A stretch of 64,000 nt of DNA from Mycobacterium sp. SVM_VP21 (GCA_024758765.1 CP101406.1:1488001-1552000), one strand, 5' to 3'. Shown: positions 1 through 8,095, counted from the first letter of the stretch. The notes: generated by a model from the sequence alone, not told the origin. Translations and numbers: made by a program.

Positions 1-94
1 GTAACAAGATCGGCCCGTTGGGGCCCAGCGTCAACGACCGATCATTGGTCGGAGCCGGTGCCCCGCCATCGGTGGTGGTGAAGTTGTCCGTCAT
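1..94 (-). CDS. Catalase, N-terminal fragment (runs off window start)
   Basis: Only the first 31 codons are inside the window. They begin at an ATG at 94 on the minus strand, preceded by an AGGAGA ribosome-binding site at about 100-105. The peptide starts MTDNFTTTDGGAP and reaches SLTLGPNGPILL. This is the N-terminal signature I know from clade-3 haem catalases (MTDKFTTT...LTxGPxGPxLLQD). Established for the family: 2 H2O2 to 2 H2O + O2, cytosolic, haem b. It follows the formate dehydrogenase and GMC oxidoreductase genes on the same strand, so it could scavenge H2O2 made by that oxidase. That link is inference. The active-site His and haem Tyr lie outside the window, so activity cannot be judged. 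Confidence 0.7.
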   Translation of the reverse strand, partial: MTDNFTTTDGGAPAPTNDRSLTLGPNGPILL

Positions 95-203
95 CCCTGT
101 CTCCTAGTGCTCATCGTCGGAGTTGAACTTGTATCCGAGATCGAAATGGTTAGGCGGAGCGGCGGGGGCAGTCATGTCGCCCCCGCCGTACACCGGTGTT
201 TCG

Positions 204-1358
204 TCACTGTGCGTAGGATTTCGCTCCTGTTCCTGCGAACTTTCCGCCCTCGACGATCAGGTACTCCGAGCGGATCGGCCTGCCGGCGAACCAGTCTTCG
301 AGGATCTCCCGGGTGCCGGCCGCATAACGGGCCTGCGCCGTCAAACTGGAACCCGAGATGTGCGGTGTCATAGCGTTATTGGGCATGGTCCGCCACGGGT
401 GGTCGGCCGGCGGCGGCTGCGGGTACCAGACGTCGCCGGCGTAGCCGGCGAGCCGGCCGCTCTCCAGCGCCGCCACGATCGCCCTCTGGTCGGTCTCCTC
501 GGCGCGTGCGGTGTTGACGATGTAGGAACCGCGCCGCATCGAACCAAGCAGCTTCTCGTTGAACATGTGGTGAGTCTGGGCGATCAGTGGGGAGTGGATC
601 GAGACCACATCCACCGATCGGGCCAGCGACTCGACAGTCGGGTGAAAGGTCACACCCAACTGCTGCTCCAAATCTGGAGAAAGCCGGTGCACGTCGAAGT
701 AGTGCAGATTCACCCCGAACGGCTTCATCCGCTCTAGCACCGCCCGACCGATCCGGCCGGCGGCGATCACCCCGACGTCCATGCCCTCCACGTCGTAGGA
801 GCGCTGCACACAGTCGGCGATGTTCCAGCCGCCGTCGACCACCACCTGATGCGAGGGAACGAAATTGCGGACCAGAGCCAGGATCTGCATCACCGCGTGC
901 TCGGCGACGCTGACGCTGTTGCTCCAGGTCTCCTCGGCGACGGTGACCCCGCGCGCTTGCGCCTCAGCCAGATCCACATGATCGGAACCGATCCCGGCTG
1001 TCAGCGCCAACTTCAGCTTGGGCGCTTTGGCGAATCGCTCCTTGGTGATGTACGCGGGCCAGAACGGCTGGGAGATCACGATGTCGGCATCATGCAGTTC
1101 CCTTTCGAATTCCGAGTCTGGACCGTCCTTGTCGGACGTGACGACCAGCTCATGACCCTTCTCCTCGAAGAACTTCCGCAATCCCAATGCCCCGGAGACG
1201 CAGCCGAGCAGCTCACCGGGGGTGAAGTCGATTCGCGACGGAGTCGGCAGTGCGGAGCCGTCGGGATAGCTGTCGACCACCGGGACGCTGTCGCGGGCAT
1301 ACTTCGGCGGGTAGCCGGTCACTGGATCCGGGTAGAGCACCATCACACACTTGGCCAT
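204..1358 (-). CDS. fdh: NAD-dependent formate dehydrogenase
   Basis: The 384-residue protein matches the Pseudomonas sp. 101-type, metal-free formate dehydrogenase almost throughout. It oxidises formate to CO2 with NAD+ in the cytosol. Visible family motifs are PFWPAY near residue 100 (substrate channel), GIGSDHVDL, NSVSVAEH (Asn/formate binding), the Rossmann AAGRIGRAV around residue 200, the catalytic Arg in NTAR, the PQPPPADHPWR loop and the catalytic His in TPHISG near residue 335. The residues after the catalytic Arg (NTARAEETDQ) differ from the NTARGKLCD of the classical enzyme as I recall it, so kinetics could differ. A strong AGGAGG site precedes the ATG. It lies between the GMC oxidoreductase and catalase genes on the same strand. 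A bipartite motif shared with the PucR gene lies about 63 bp upstream. Confidence 0.92.
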   Translation of the reverse strand: MAKCVMVLYPDPVTGYPPKYARDSVPVVDSYPDGSALPTPSRIDFTPGELLGCVSGALGLRKFFEEKGHELVVTSDKDGPDSEFERELHDADIVISQPFWPAYITKERFAKAPKLKLALTAGIGSDHVDLAEAQARGVTVAEETWSNSVSVAEHAVMQILALVRNFVPSHQVVVDGGWNIADCVQRSYDVEGMDVGVIAAGRIGRAVLERMKPFGVNLHYFDVHRLSPDLEQQLGVTFHPTVESLARSVDVVSIHSPLIAQTHHMFNEKLLGSMRRGSYIVNTARAEETDQRAIVAALESGRLAGYAGDVWYPQPPPADHPWRTMPNNAMTPHISGSSLTAQARYAAGTREILEDWFAGRPIRSEYLIVEGGKFAGTGAKSYAQ

Positions 1359-1420
1359 GATTTCCTCCTGAATGTGCTTTATTATCAGCAGCTTTCAGTG
1401 TCGTCTGGTGCAACCACGGC

Positions 1421-1453
1421 GTCCAAGACCCGGCTCCTATCCATTGATAGGCG
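1421..1453 (-). promoter_or_regulatory. Bipartite motif upstream of formate dehydrogenase (copy 1)
   Basis: On the plus strand the sequence is GTCCAAGAC, 16 bases, then GATAGGCG. The same two blocks with the same 16-base gap occur at 4526-4558. Both copies start 60-63 bp upstream of a minus-strand start codon. The right block is also part of a palindrome, CCTATC-N4-GATAGG (1436-1451), and a further CCTATC follows. This suggests a binding site for a dimeric regulator such as the LysR or PucR protein encoded nearby, which is inference. Confidence 0.5.
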
Positions 1454-1476
1454 ACGCCTATCCAGCGAGGTCAGGG

Positions 1477-3210
1477 CTACTTGAACAGATCGGAGTGGTC
1501 AGCCTTGATCAGGTCTGCACCCTTCTCGCCGACCATGTAGACGGTGTTCTGGATCCGGCAGTCCGGGATGATCGGGAACACCGACGCGTCGATAACACGC
1601 AACTTGTCGACACCGTGCACCTTGAGCTGCGGGTCGACCACCCCCTGGTCGATGTTCTTGGACAGCCGGTTGGTGCCGCAGGGGTGATATGAGGTCTGCA
1701 CGCGATCCTGAACGGACGTCCGCATCAGCTCATCGGAGTGCAGCGGCATGTTCCATGGGTACTGCTCGACGACGAGGTCCTTGAATCCATCACCCTTGGT
1801 GAGAATGTCGTAGGCGAACCGAACCCCTTCACGCAGGGCGATGATGTCGAGTTCATTGGACAGGTAATTGAGGTTGATGTTGGGTGCCATGAACGGGTCG
1901 TCGCTGTTGAGCGTGACTTCACCACCCTCGTAGGCCGGCCGGACCAGGTCGACCATCACCGTGATGTGGTCACCATCGGCGGGCGTCGGGTACTGCCACT
2001 GGAAGGCACTGCCGAACGCGGGGACGAAGTCGATTTCGAAGTGCGGCTGTCCCTCCGGCGAGAAGGGGTCGGACCCGCCGTTAGCGGCCTTGGCCTCGCG
2101 GTAGACCGGGTCCTTCTCCAAGTACTTGTCGACGCGCGGGAAACCGATCATCTCCAACAAGCCCGAACCCAACGGCCCCGAGTGGTCCTTCTCGTAGGCG
2201 GCAACCGCAGCGTCGTGTTTGGGGCCGGGGCGTAACAGGGCACTGTCGAGGGCGAACCCCTCCTTGATCCGCAGCACGAACGGCACGCCCGGGTGGTCGT
2301 AGAGGTGCTGGCCGACGTGGCGTGAGTCCACCACGACATCGATGCCGTATTTGGCCAACTCGCGGCCCGGGCCGATTCCGCTGAGCATCAGCAGCTTCGG
2401 ACTCTCGAACACGCCCTGGGACAAGATGACTTCCCGGGTGGCGTAGAAGTCGACTTCGTTGCCTGCGGCGTCAATGATCGTCACACCTTTGCAGGTGCGG
2501 GTGGCGTAGTCGATGATCAGCCGCTTGGAACGCACCTCGGACACGATCGTGACGTTCGGCTTGTCTTTCACGAACAGGAAGCTGCCGGAGCGCACGCCAC
2601 GGTAGATGGTGTTGACGGCGTGGGTGAGGCCCTTCATCTCACCGTCGTAGATGTTCTCGGTGAGCGGCTCGCCCCGGGAGGTCCAGGCCTTGGTGATGGC
2701 GTCGCGGAACGGCTGCAATTCCGGGATAAGGTTGTGCGAAATGGGCAGCGGACCGGCCTGTCCGATCTTCTGCAGATCGGCGGAGAACATGCCCGAGTCG
2801 TCGTGGTAGCTCGCGCTCTTGCGCAGGTAGGGAAGCAGCGGCTCCCATGTCCACTCCGAGCCGCCGTATTCGCCCCACCGGTCGTAGGTCGGCTTGCAGC
2901 CGGGGATCCAGCTGAAGTAGTTCGCCGACGAGCTGCCGCCGAGGATTCGGCCGCGGGTGTCCTGTTTGTCGATGCGCTCCCACACGCCGCGGTCGACGAA
3001 CTTCGCCTTGTAGTCCCAGTCGTATTGGCTGTGTCGCAGTTCCATCGCGGTTCCTGGAGTGGTGACTCCGGCTAGATCCCACGGGTTGCCGACCCCCGCC
3101 TCGACGATGAGGACCCTGACATTCGGGTTCTCGGCGAGTCTGCCGGCCACGACACAACCTGCGGTGCCTCCCCCAACGACGACGAAGTCATAGTGCGTGC
3201 CAGCGTCCAT
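1477..3210 (-). CDS. GMC-family FAD-dependent oxidoreductase (alcohol/choline oxidase-like)
   Basis: The 577-residue protein is a glucose-methanol-choline flavoprotein. The N-terminal FAD motif VVGGGTAGCVVAGRL is at residues about 11-25, a GGSSSANYF segment near residue 93 matches the GMC signature 1, and a C-terminal catalytic His lies in SYHPCGTNRL. In an ungapped comparison with choline dehydrogenase and yeast alcohol oxidase C-termini, the second catalytic position (Asn or His in characterised members) falls on Arg in PDCRIQNTVY. GMC enzymes oxidise alcohols, usually giving H2O2 when oxygen is the acceptor. The substrate cannot be told from sequence. Its neighbours, formate dehydrogenase and catalase, make a C1 or formaldehyde-releasing substrate an attractive inference. 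The GAGGAG site upstream fits the chosen ATG. Confidence 0.85.
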   Translation of the reverse strand: MDAGTHYDFVVVGGGTAGCVVAGRLAENPNVRVLIVEAGVGNPWDLAGVTTPGTAMELRHSQYDWDYKAKFVDRGVWERIDKQDTRGRILGGSSSANYFSWIPGCKPTYDRWGEYGGSEWTWEPLLPYLRKSASYHDDSGMFSADLQKIGQAGPLPISHNLIPELQPFRDAITKAWTSRGEPLTENIYDGEMKGLTHAVNTIYRGVRSGSFLFVKDKPNVTIVSEVRSKRLIIDYATRTCKGVTIIDAAGNEVDFYATREVILSQGVFESPKLLMLSGIGPGRELAKYGIDVVVDSRHVGQHLYDHPGVPFVLRIKEGFALDSALLRPGPKHDAAVAAYEKDHSGPLGSGLLEMIGFPRVDKYLEKDPVYREAKAANGGSDPFSPEGQPHFEIDFVPAFGSAFQWQYPTPADGDHITVMVDLVRPAYEGGEVTLNSDDPFMAPNINLNYLSNELDIIALREGVRFAYDILTKGDGFKDLVVEQYPWNMPLHSDELMRTSVQDRVQTSYHPCGTNRLSKNIDQGVVDPQLKVHGVDKLRVIDASVFPIIPDCRIQNTVYMVGEKGADLIKADHSDLFK

Positions 3211-3279
3211 TGCGTACTCCTCGATTGCGGATTGATCAGCTGCCCTTGCAGCGTGCTGCGGGCCGCGGGGTGCCGGCTA

Positions 3280-3293
3280 CGGAGTCGACTCCG
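3280..3293. promoter_or_regulatory. Perfect 14-bp palindrome upstream of the GMC gene
   Basis: CGGAGTCGACTCCG lies 70 bp upstream of the GMC start codon, in the 110-bp gap after the PucR gene. It has no loop, so it looks more like an operator than a terminator. A plus-strand T-run follows, but no plus-strand gene ends here. A role as a binding site is inference. Confidence 0.35.
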
Positions 3294-3320
3294 AGGTTTT
3301 TTCCCGACGTTTGGGGTTCT

Positions 3321-4460
3321 CTACATGTGCATTGCGGGCGGAATGTGCATTGCGGAAAGCTCGAGCGCCCACCACAATTCGAGGAGGACCTCGGTGTCCC
3401 GCAGGCTGGTGCCGGTCAGCTCCTCGAAACGGGCCAGCCGGTACCGCACGGTGTTCTGATGAACAAACAACCGCGTCGCGGTGCTCTCCACGTGCATGCC
3501 GCAGGCCAGGTAGGCCCGCAATGTGGCGGTCAGGTCTTCGGCCGATCCGCCGACGGCCAGCGGCTCCAGGTAGCGGCGGCGCAACACCGTGCCCACATCG
3601 GTATCCACCGCCACCGCCGCCCGCAGACCCAGTGATTCCAGGTCGTAAGCCCCGGTCATCTTGCAGGCCTGCACGGTTACCAGCGCCCGCGCAGCCAGTC
3701 GGTAGGAGTCGGCCAATTGTTCCAGCGGCCGGGCCGGCCCGTAACCGACTGCCCCGTCGATGTCACGCGGAGGTGCTTCGACGAGCAAACCCGCCACACC
3801 ACCATCGACAACGGCGCACAATCCACGTCGCTGGCCTACCTGTGATCCCAAGCCCAGCCCGTGCTCCACATCGCGCCGCGTCATGCCGTCGTGCAGGCAT
3901 GCCCGGACCGCTACATACTCACTCGCCGGGTCGAGGCCGTACATCTCGGCTCGAGCACGCAGTTCGATTCCCGGGACCAGGCCGAGCAGGACCTCCTGGA
4001 CAAACCGTGTGCGTCCGGTGTCGAGCGCCTCCGCCGCGTCGAGTTCGGCACGCCGATAGGCGCCGACTGTCTCCGACAGGGCCGCGGCCGAGCGCACCAA
4101 CATCGACTCGGTGAACCGCCACGGCCCGCCATTGCCGGCTGCGGTGCGCCGGGCCGCCTTCCGAGCAGCTGTCGCCAGTGTTTCCACGCCGATGCGCCAG
4201 GCGTGAATCATGTCGTCGAGCGGAATGCCCCACCGTTGTTGGCGCTCACCTGCCGCGGCGAAAGCAGCACGGTCGTTGTCGGTGAAGTCGGTGCGGCCGT
4301 TTCCGGCGGCGCTCAACACCCACTGCACTTGGAGCTGGATTCCTGACTCGAGCTCCTCTCGCGGCACCGCGCGAAACACCGGCAGACTCGAGACGACGGC
4401 ATCGCCGATCAGCGGCACCAGCCTCTGGTGCTCGCCGAGCAGGGCGTCATGGATCGTCAT
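3321..4460 (-). CDS. PucR/CdaR-type transcriptional regulator
   Basis: The protein is about 379 residues. A helical N-terminal sensor half is followed by a GGDEF-like degenerate middle and a C-terminal PucR helix-turn-helix (VHQNTVRYRLARFEELTG, about residues 330-350). The family usually controls the operon next door. This gene is first in the minus-strand series PucR, GMC oxidoreductase, formate dehydrogenase, catalase, so it is the likely pathway-specific regulator. Three ATG codons lie in tandem (4466, 4463, 4460). The AGGA ribosome-binding site touches the first and is best spaced for the third, so 4460 is chosen. The tail MHIPPAMHM comes from a short duplication. Confidence 0.82.
   Translation of the reverse strand: MTIHDALLGEHQRLVPLIGDAVVSSLPVFRAVPREELESGIQLQVQWVLSAAGNGRTDFTDNDRAAFAAAGERQQRWGIPLDDMIHAWRIGVETLATAARKAARRTAAGNGGPWRFTESMLVRSAAALSETVGAYRRAELDAAEALDTGRTRFVQEVLLGLVPGIELRARAEMYGLDPASEYVAVRACLHDGMTRRDVEHGLGLGSQVGQRRGLCAVVDGGVAGLLVEAPPRDIDGAVGYGPARPLEQLADSYRLAARALVTVQACKMTGAYDLESLGLRAAVAVDTDVGTVLRRRYLEPLAVGGSAEDLTATLRAYLACGMHVESTATRLFVHQNTVRYRLARFEELTGTSLRDTEVLLELWWALELSAMHIPPAMHM
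3325..3355 (-). repeat. 13-bp direct repeat in the 3' end of the PucR gene
   Basis: ATGTGCATTGCGG occurs at 3325-3337 and again at 3343-3355, an 18-bp period. It lies over the last codons of the PucR-type gene and encodes the odd Met/His-rich tail MHIPPAMHM. A small in-frame tandem duplication is the simplest explanation. Confidence 0.6.
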
Positions 4461-4525
4461 CATCATTCCTGGCGTATTCGTCGGTACTGGACTGGTTTTC
4501 AGTCTCAGGGGACGACCGGCGAAGT

Positions 4526-4558
4526 GTCCAAGACGTGATTCCGACCGCGCGATAGGCG
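4526..4558 (-). promoter_or_regulatory. Bipartite motif upstream of the PucR gene (copy 2)
   Basis: GTCCAAGAC, 16 bases, GATAGGCG, identical in both blocks and spacing to the element at 1421-1453 upstream of formate dehydrogenase. The downstream start codon is 65 bp away. This copy lacks the extra CCTATC arm of copy 1. It is likely a shared regulator site or promoter element for the C1-like module. Confidence 0.5.
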
Positions 4559-5467
4559 CTACCGATCAGACGTGGTTGCGGCGCCGAAATCGACGTGCTG
4601 CGCAACTTCCAACAGTGCGCGGGCCATCACCGATCCGGGCTCGGCGGCGCTGGTGACAAGTGCCACCTGAGCCTTCAGTTCCGGATCAATCAGGCGCAGC
4701 GTTGCCGTCCCCGGCAGTGTCACGGCCCCCACCCAGGTCTGCGGAACGATGGTGGCCCACCGGCCGGTGGTCACATGGGCGAGCAGCGCCACGAAAGAAT
4801 CGGTCTCCAGTCGCGGAACGAGTTTCAGATCCTGGCCCGCCAACGCATCGTCGATCAATCGGCGACCGCGCATCCCTTCGGCGAGCAGACATATTGGTAG
4901 CTCGACTACATCTGGCCAACTGATGGTGTTCGTCTGGCCGGTGAGAAGTTCGCTACCGGCGACCAGTACCTGCTGTTCTTGATACAGCGGGGTGACCACC
5001 AGATCCGCGGTGTCGTCGCGATCGGGGTAGATGATGCCGGCGTCCAGCTCGAACCGGCGCACCCGTTCGGCGATTTCTGCGGTACGCAGGCTGGTCTCCA
5101 ACTGCACCCGAACCAAGGGGTGCGCCGCGGAAAACGGGTCCGACAGCAGTGCGACGGTGCTCGCGGCGGCCGGAATGACCCCGATGCGCAGCTCCCCGGT
5201 GAGACCGGTCTGCAGCGCGGTCACCTCCTGCTTGAGCGCGTCGCGGTCAGCCAGGATGCGCCGCGCCCACAGCACCAGGCGCTCACCCTCGGGGGTGAGG
5301 CCCTCGAACTTCTGTCCTCGCCGGACCAACGGAACCTTCAGCTCGTGTTCGAGTTTTCGGATGGCCTCCGACAATGCGGGTTGGGAGACGTAGCAGGCGG
5401 CCGCGGCGCGCGCGAAATGCCTCTCCCGGGCCAGCGCAACGAAGTACTCAAGCTGACGAAACAGCAT
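4559..5467 (-). CDS. LysR-family transcriptional regulator
   Basis: The 302-residue protein has an N-terminal LysR winged helix (residues 1-60, with SQPALSEAIRKLE) and a periplasmic-binding-protein-like effector domain from about residue 90. From memory, close relatives starting MLFRQLEYFVALARERHFARAA sit beside formate dehydrogenase genes, so it is a candidate regulator of fdh here. The start is 3 bases after the stop of the XRE gene and lacks a clear Shine-Dalgarno sequence, pointing to translational coupling. The gene ends right at the second bipartite motif. Confidence 0.85.
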   Translation of the reverse strand: MLFRQLEYFVALARERHFARAAAACYVSQPALSEAIRKLEHELKVPLVRRGQKFEGLTPEGERLVLWARRILADRDALKQEVTALQTGLTGELRIGVIPAAASTVALLSDPFSAAHPLVRVQLETSLRTAEIAERVRRFELDAGIIYPDRDDTADLVVTPLYQEQQVLVAGSELLTGQTNTISWPDVVELPICLLAEGMRGRRLIDDALAGQDLKLVPRLETDSFVALLAHVTTGRWATIVPQTWVGAVTLPGTATLRLIDPELKAQVALVTSAAEPGSVMARALLEVAQHVDFGAATTSDR

Positions 5468-5470
5468 GGT

Positions 5471-6340
5471 CTATTCGACCACGATCCCCTGGTGTTCGGT
5501 CGCAACCCAGCTGGCCAATAGTTTCAGCGCCTGCTCGGCGGGTGACTGCGGTGCGGCGGTGTACCCGATCAGGGACAACCCGGCGGCGCCCGGCAACTCG
5601 AAAGCGTTGTACGTCAACGTCAATTCTCCGACCGCGGGATGTCGGAATCGTTTGGCGCCGTGGTGGTGAGCCTTGACATTGTGGGCGGCCCAGCGGGTGC
5701 GGAACGGTTCGCTGCGAGTGGCCAGCTCCCCGATCAACGCGACTACGGCCGGCGAGTCCGGTGCGCGGGCGGCTTCGGCCCGCAGCAGGGCCACCACGTC
5801 GTCAGCGGCGGCGGACCAGTCCGGGAAGGTCGCGTCGGCCGACGGATCGAGGAAGACAGACCGAGCGAGGTTCGGCGTTGTGCCGGTACGGCCAAACGCC
5901 GGCGCGTACAGGGCGCGTCCGAGCGCGTTGGCGGCGACCACGTCGAGATGCCCGTTGAGCACCACGGCCGGGGCGCCGACCATGCTGTCCAGCAATTGCT
6001 GCACCCCGTCGGGCAAGACCACGCCGGTTCGGCGCGCCGTCCGCCGCCACCCGGGTTTGACCGCACCGGCTCGGGCCAGGTCGAACAAATGCGCCGTCTC
6101 CGCATCGGTCAGCTGCAAGGCTCGGGCGACGGCGTCCAGGACCTCATCGGAGACACCGGCCACGTGGCCCCGTTCGATCTGGGTGTAGTACTCGATGCTG
6201 ACCTCGGCCAGCTGGGCCACCTCCTCGCGCCGCAACCCGGGGACTCGACGCCGTCGCCCGGGCGGCAACCCGACTTGTTCAGGGGTTATCCGTGCGCGCC
6301 GAGTCATCAGGAATCCTTTGATGTCCTGGCCGATGTCCAT
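5471..6340 (-). CDS. XRE-family regulator with MmyB-like ligand-binding domain
   Basis: The protein is 289 residues. An HTH_3/XRE domain at about residues 15-80 contains RREEVAQLAEVSIEYYTQIERG, and a C-terminal MmyB-like domain contains the family pattern GHLDVVAANALGRALY. The frame stays open upstream to 6526, but the family N-terminus (IGQDIKGFLMTRRARITPEQVGLPP) begins at the ATG at 6340. An internal ATG at 6307 has a better ribosome-binding site (AAAGGA) but would remove part of the first helix. It is divergent from the alpha/beta hydrolase at 6477 across a 136-bp promoter region, the usual arrangement for this family, which often regulates a divergent enzyme. Confidence 0.85.
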   Translation of the reverse strand: MDIGQDIKGFLMTRRARITPEQVGLPPGRRRRVPGLRREEVAQLAEVSIEYYTQIERGHVAGVSDEVLDAVARALQLTDAETAHLFDLARAGAVKPGWRRTARRTGVVLPDGVQQLLDSMVGAPAVVLNGHLDVVAANALGRALYAPAFGRTGTTPNLARSVFLDPSADATFPDWSAAADDVVALLRAEAARAPDSPAVVALIGELATRSEPFRTRWAAHNVKAHHHGAKRFRHPAVGELTLTYNAFELPGAAGLSLIGYTAAPQSPAEQALKLLASWVATEHQGIVVE

Positions 6341-6476
6341 ACCGCCACGGTAGGCAATCGGCGCAGGTGTCAGGCAGGAACTGGCAGTACCCCTATAACC
6401 AGCACCTGTCGGGTCGGTGCGCAGGCTCCTAGCGTCGAGCTCAGCAATCGTTTCCCGATCGAGGAGGTCAGCGAAG

Positions 6477-7391
6477 ATGCCCGAGCAAGACGAGGCCCAG
6501 GCCGCGTTCGACGGTTTTATCGACATGTGGACCAGCGGTCGAACGGGTGGGTTACGCGCACCCCTCCTGCATCACCCGGGCGAGCTCGACCTGAAGTACG
6601 AGGACGTGTCGTTCCCGTCGGCGGACGGTGTTCGGCTGGAAGGCTGGTTCATCCCCGCCGATTCGAACCGGCTGATCATCCACAACCACTTCCTGCCGGG
6701 AAACCGCTCTGGTTACCCGGGACACCTCCCGCAGTTCGGCGGGCTGGGCGGGTTCGAAGTGAACTTCTTGCCGGAGTACAAAGCGCTGCACGACGCCGGC
6801 TACAACATCTTGTGTTACGACATGAGCAACCACGGGATGAGCGGATCACGCGAGCGCGGCACCGGAATCGGGCTGGTGGAATACCAGGACGTGATCGGTT
6901 CGGTGCGCTACGCCAAGTCCCGCCCGGACACAGCGTCGATGGAGACGTTCCTGCTCAGCGTCTGTCTGGGTGGCGACTCGACCTGCGTTGCGATTGCCAA
7001 GCACCCGGAGGAGTTCGAGCACATCAAGTCACTGATCCTGTTGCAGCCGGTTTCGGCCGACCCGATCGTGGAGAATTTCGTGCAGGGCAACGACATTCCC
7101 GACGGCTACACACGTTTCGACCGAACGGTGTTCGAGCGGACCGGTTTCCATCTCGCCGAGCAGTCACCGATCGAGTACGCCAAGTCGATTCACATTCCCA
7201 CCCTGGTCGTCCAGGTTCATCACGACGTCATGACCCGCCCCGAGGACGTGCAGGCGATCTACGACGCGATCCCCGCGGAGGACAAGAAGCTGCACTGGAT
7301 CGAGGGCACCACCCGGCGCTTCGACGGCTACAACTACTTCGGCGAACACCCCGAGGTGGCCATTGACTGGTTTGCCAATCACCGCAGGTAG
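6477..7391 (+). CDS. Alpha/beta hydrolase with a probable Cys nucleophile
   Basis: The 304-residue protein has an alpha/beta hydrolase core. The nucleophile elbow reads LLSVCLGGDS (about residue 162), so the usual Ser in G-x-S-x-G is replaced by Cys with Ser in the first small-residue position. A later Asp/His pair is plausible in the C-terminal third (HHDVMTRPEDV and the end of the protein). Cys nucleophiles are known in dienelactone hydrolases. The substrate is unknown. The ATG at 6477 is chosen because GAGGAGG lies just upstream and the family-like segment EAQAAFDGFIDMW follows. It is convergent with the VOC gene and divergent from the XRE regulator that may control it. Confidence 0.75.
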   Translation: MPEQDEAQAAFDGFIDMWTSGRTGGLRAPLLHHPGELDLKYEDVSFPSADGVRLEGWFIPADSNRLIIHNHFLPGNRSGYPGHLPQFGGLGGFEVNFLPEYKALHDAGYNILCYDMSNHGMSGSRERGTGIGLVEYQDVIGSVRYAKSRPDTASMETFLLSVCLGGDSTCVAIAKHPEEFEHIKSLILLQPVSADPIVENFVQGNDIPDGYTRFDRTVFERTGFHLAEQSPIEYAKSIHIPTLVVQVHHDVMTRPEDVQAIYDAIPAEDKKLHWIEGTTRRFDGYNYFGEHPEVAIDWFANHRR

Positions 7392-7430
7392 TCAGCGGCA
7401 CATATTCGCCGATATCGCCCCGCGGCGGGT

Positions 7431-8006
7431 CTAGGTACTGGCCGGGACCCGCCGGTCGGCTGCGGTCTTGGGCGTGACGTGCTCTTCGTCGCCGGTGAAT
7501 TCCTTGGTCCAGCAGGCGAATTCCAGCGTGATTCCGTCGGGGTCCTGGAAGTAGAACGAGCGGACATACACACCCGGATGCAACGTCGGGCTCGCCTGCC
7601 ACTCGGACTCGTCGTGGTTGAGCACCGGCCCGACCCGGACACCTTTCTCTTTCAGCCGCTGGCGGTAGGCGTCGAACTTGTCCGCCGGCACATGGAAGGC
7701 CAGGTGGTTGAGCGTGCTCACCGCACTGGTGATCTCGCCGATTCCGGGTATGGCGGCCGGCGAGGAGATCCCGGGCACCCGGTCCGGAGCGTCACGGAAC
7801 CAGAAGAAGGCCACGCAGTCCCCGTTGCCGGCATCAAAGAAGAAGTGCTGACCGAGACCCCCGGGCAGGTTGAGCGACTTGATCAGCGGCATCCCCAGGA
7901 TGTTGCTGTAGAAGTCGACGGTGCGTTCCATGTCGGAGCACACCATCGCTACGTGGTTGATCCCGCTGATTTCGAATTCGGTGTTGACACCGTGCGGCTT
8001 GATCAT
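7431..8006 (-). CDS. VOC-family (glyoxalase/extradiol dioxygenase-like) protein
   Basis: The protein is 191 residues. It has paired beta-alpha-beta-beta-beta VOC modules: ISGINHVAMVCSDMERTVDFY (first metal-binding His) and LNHLAFHVPADKF, then FYFQDPDGITLEFA with the final Glu. Metal ligands H, H and E are therefore visible. Family roles include glyoxalase I, methylmalonyl-CoA epimerase and ring-cleaving dioxygenase, and the exact reaction is unclear. It corresponds by position to Rv0274 of M. tuberculosis (recalled). The ATG at 8006 has an AGGAG site 7 bases upstream. The alternative at 8027 has none. It shares a divergent promoter and a palindromic operator with the TetR gene. Confidence 0.8.
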   Translation of the reverse strand: MIKPHGVNTEFEISGINHVAMVCSDMERTVDFYSNILGMPLIKSLNLPGGLGQHFFFDAGNGDCVAFFWFRDAPDRVPGISSPAAIPGIGEITSAVSTLNHLAFHVPADKFDAYRQRLKEKGVRVGPVLNHDESEWQASPTLHPGVYVRSFYFQDPDGITLEFACWTKEFTGDEEHVTPKTAADRRVPAST

Positions 8007-8036
8007 GGTGGCGGCTCCTCTGGTCAAGATCTGAAA

Positions 8037-8058
8037 CTGAATCTAACATCAGATTCAG
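8037..8058. promoter_or_regulatory. Palindromic TetR-type operator
   Basis: CTGAATCT-N6-AGATTCAG is a perfect 8-bp inverted repeat in the 89-bp gap between the divergent VOC and TetR genes. Its position over both promoters fits autoregulation by the adjacent TetR protein, which is inference. Confidence 0.6.
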
Positions 8059-8095
8059 ATTTGATCCAGCCCTACCAAGACAGGAGTGTGTTCCG

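Noticed and set aside
5639..7366. Long plus-strand frame spanning the XRE gene, the promoter and the hydrolase
   Set aside because: It is out of frame with the hydrolase and antisense to XRE, with no family resemblance.
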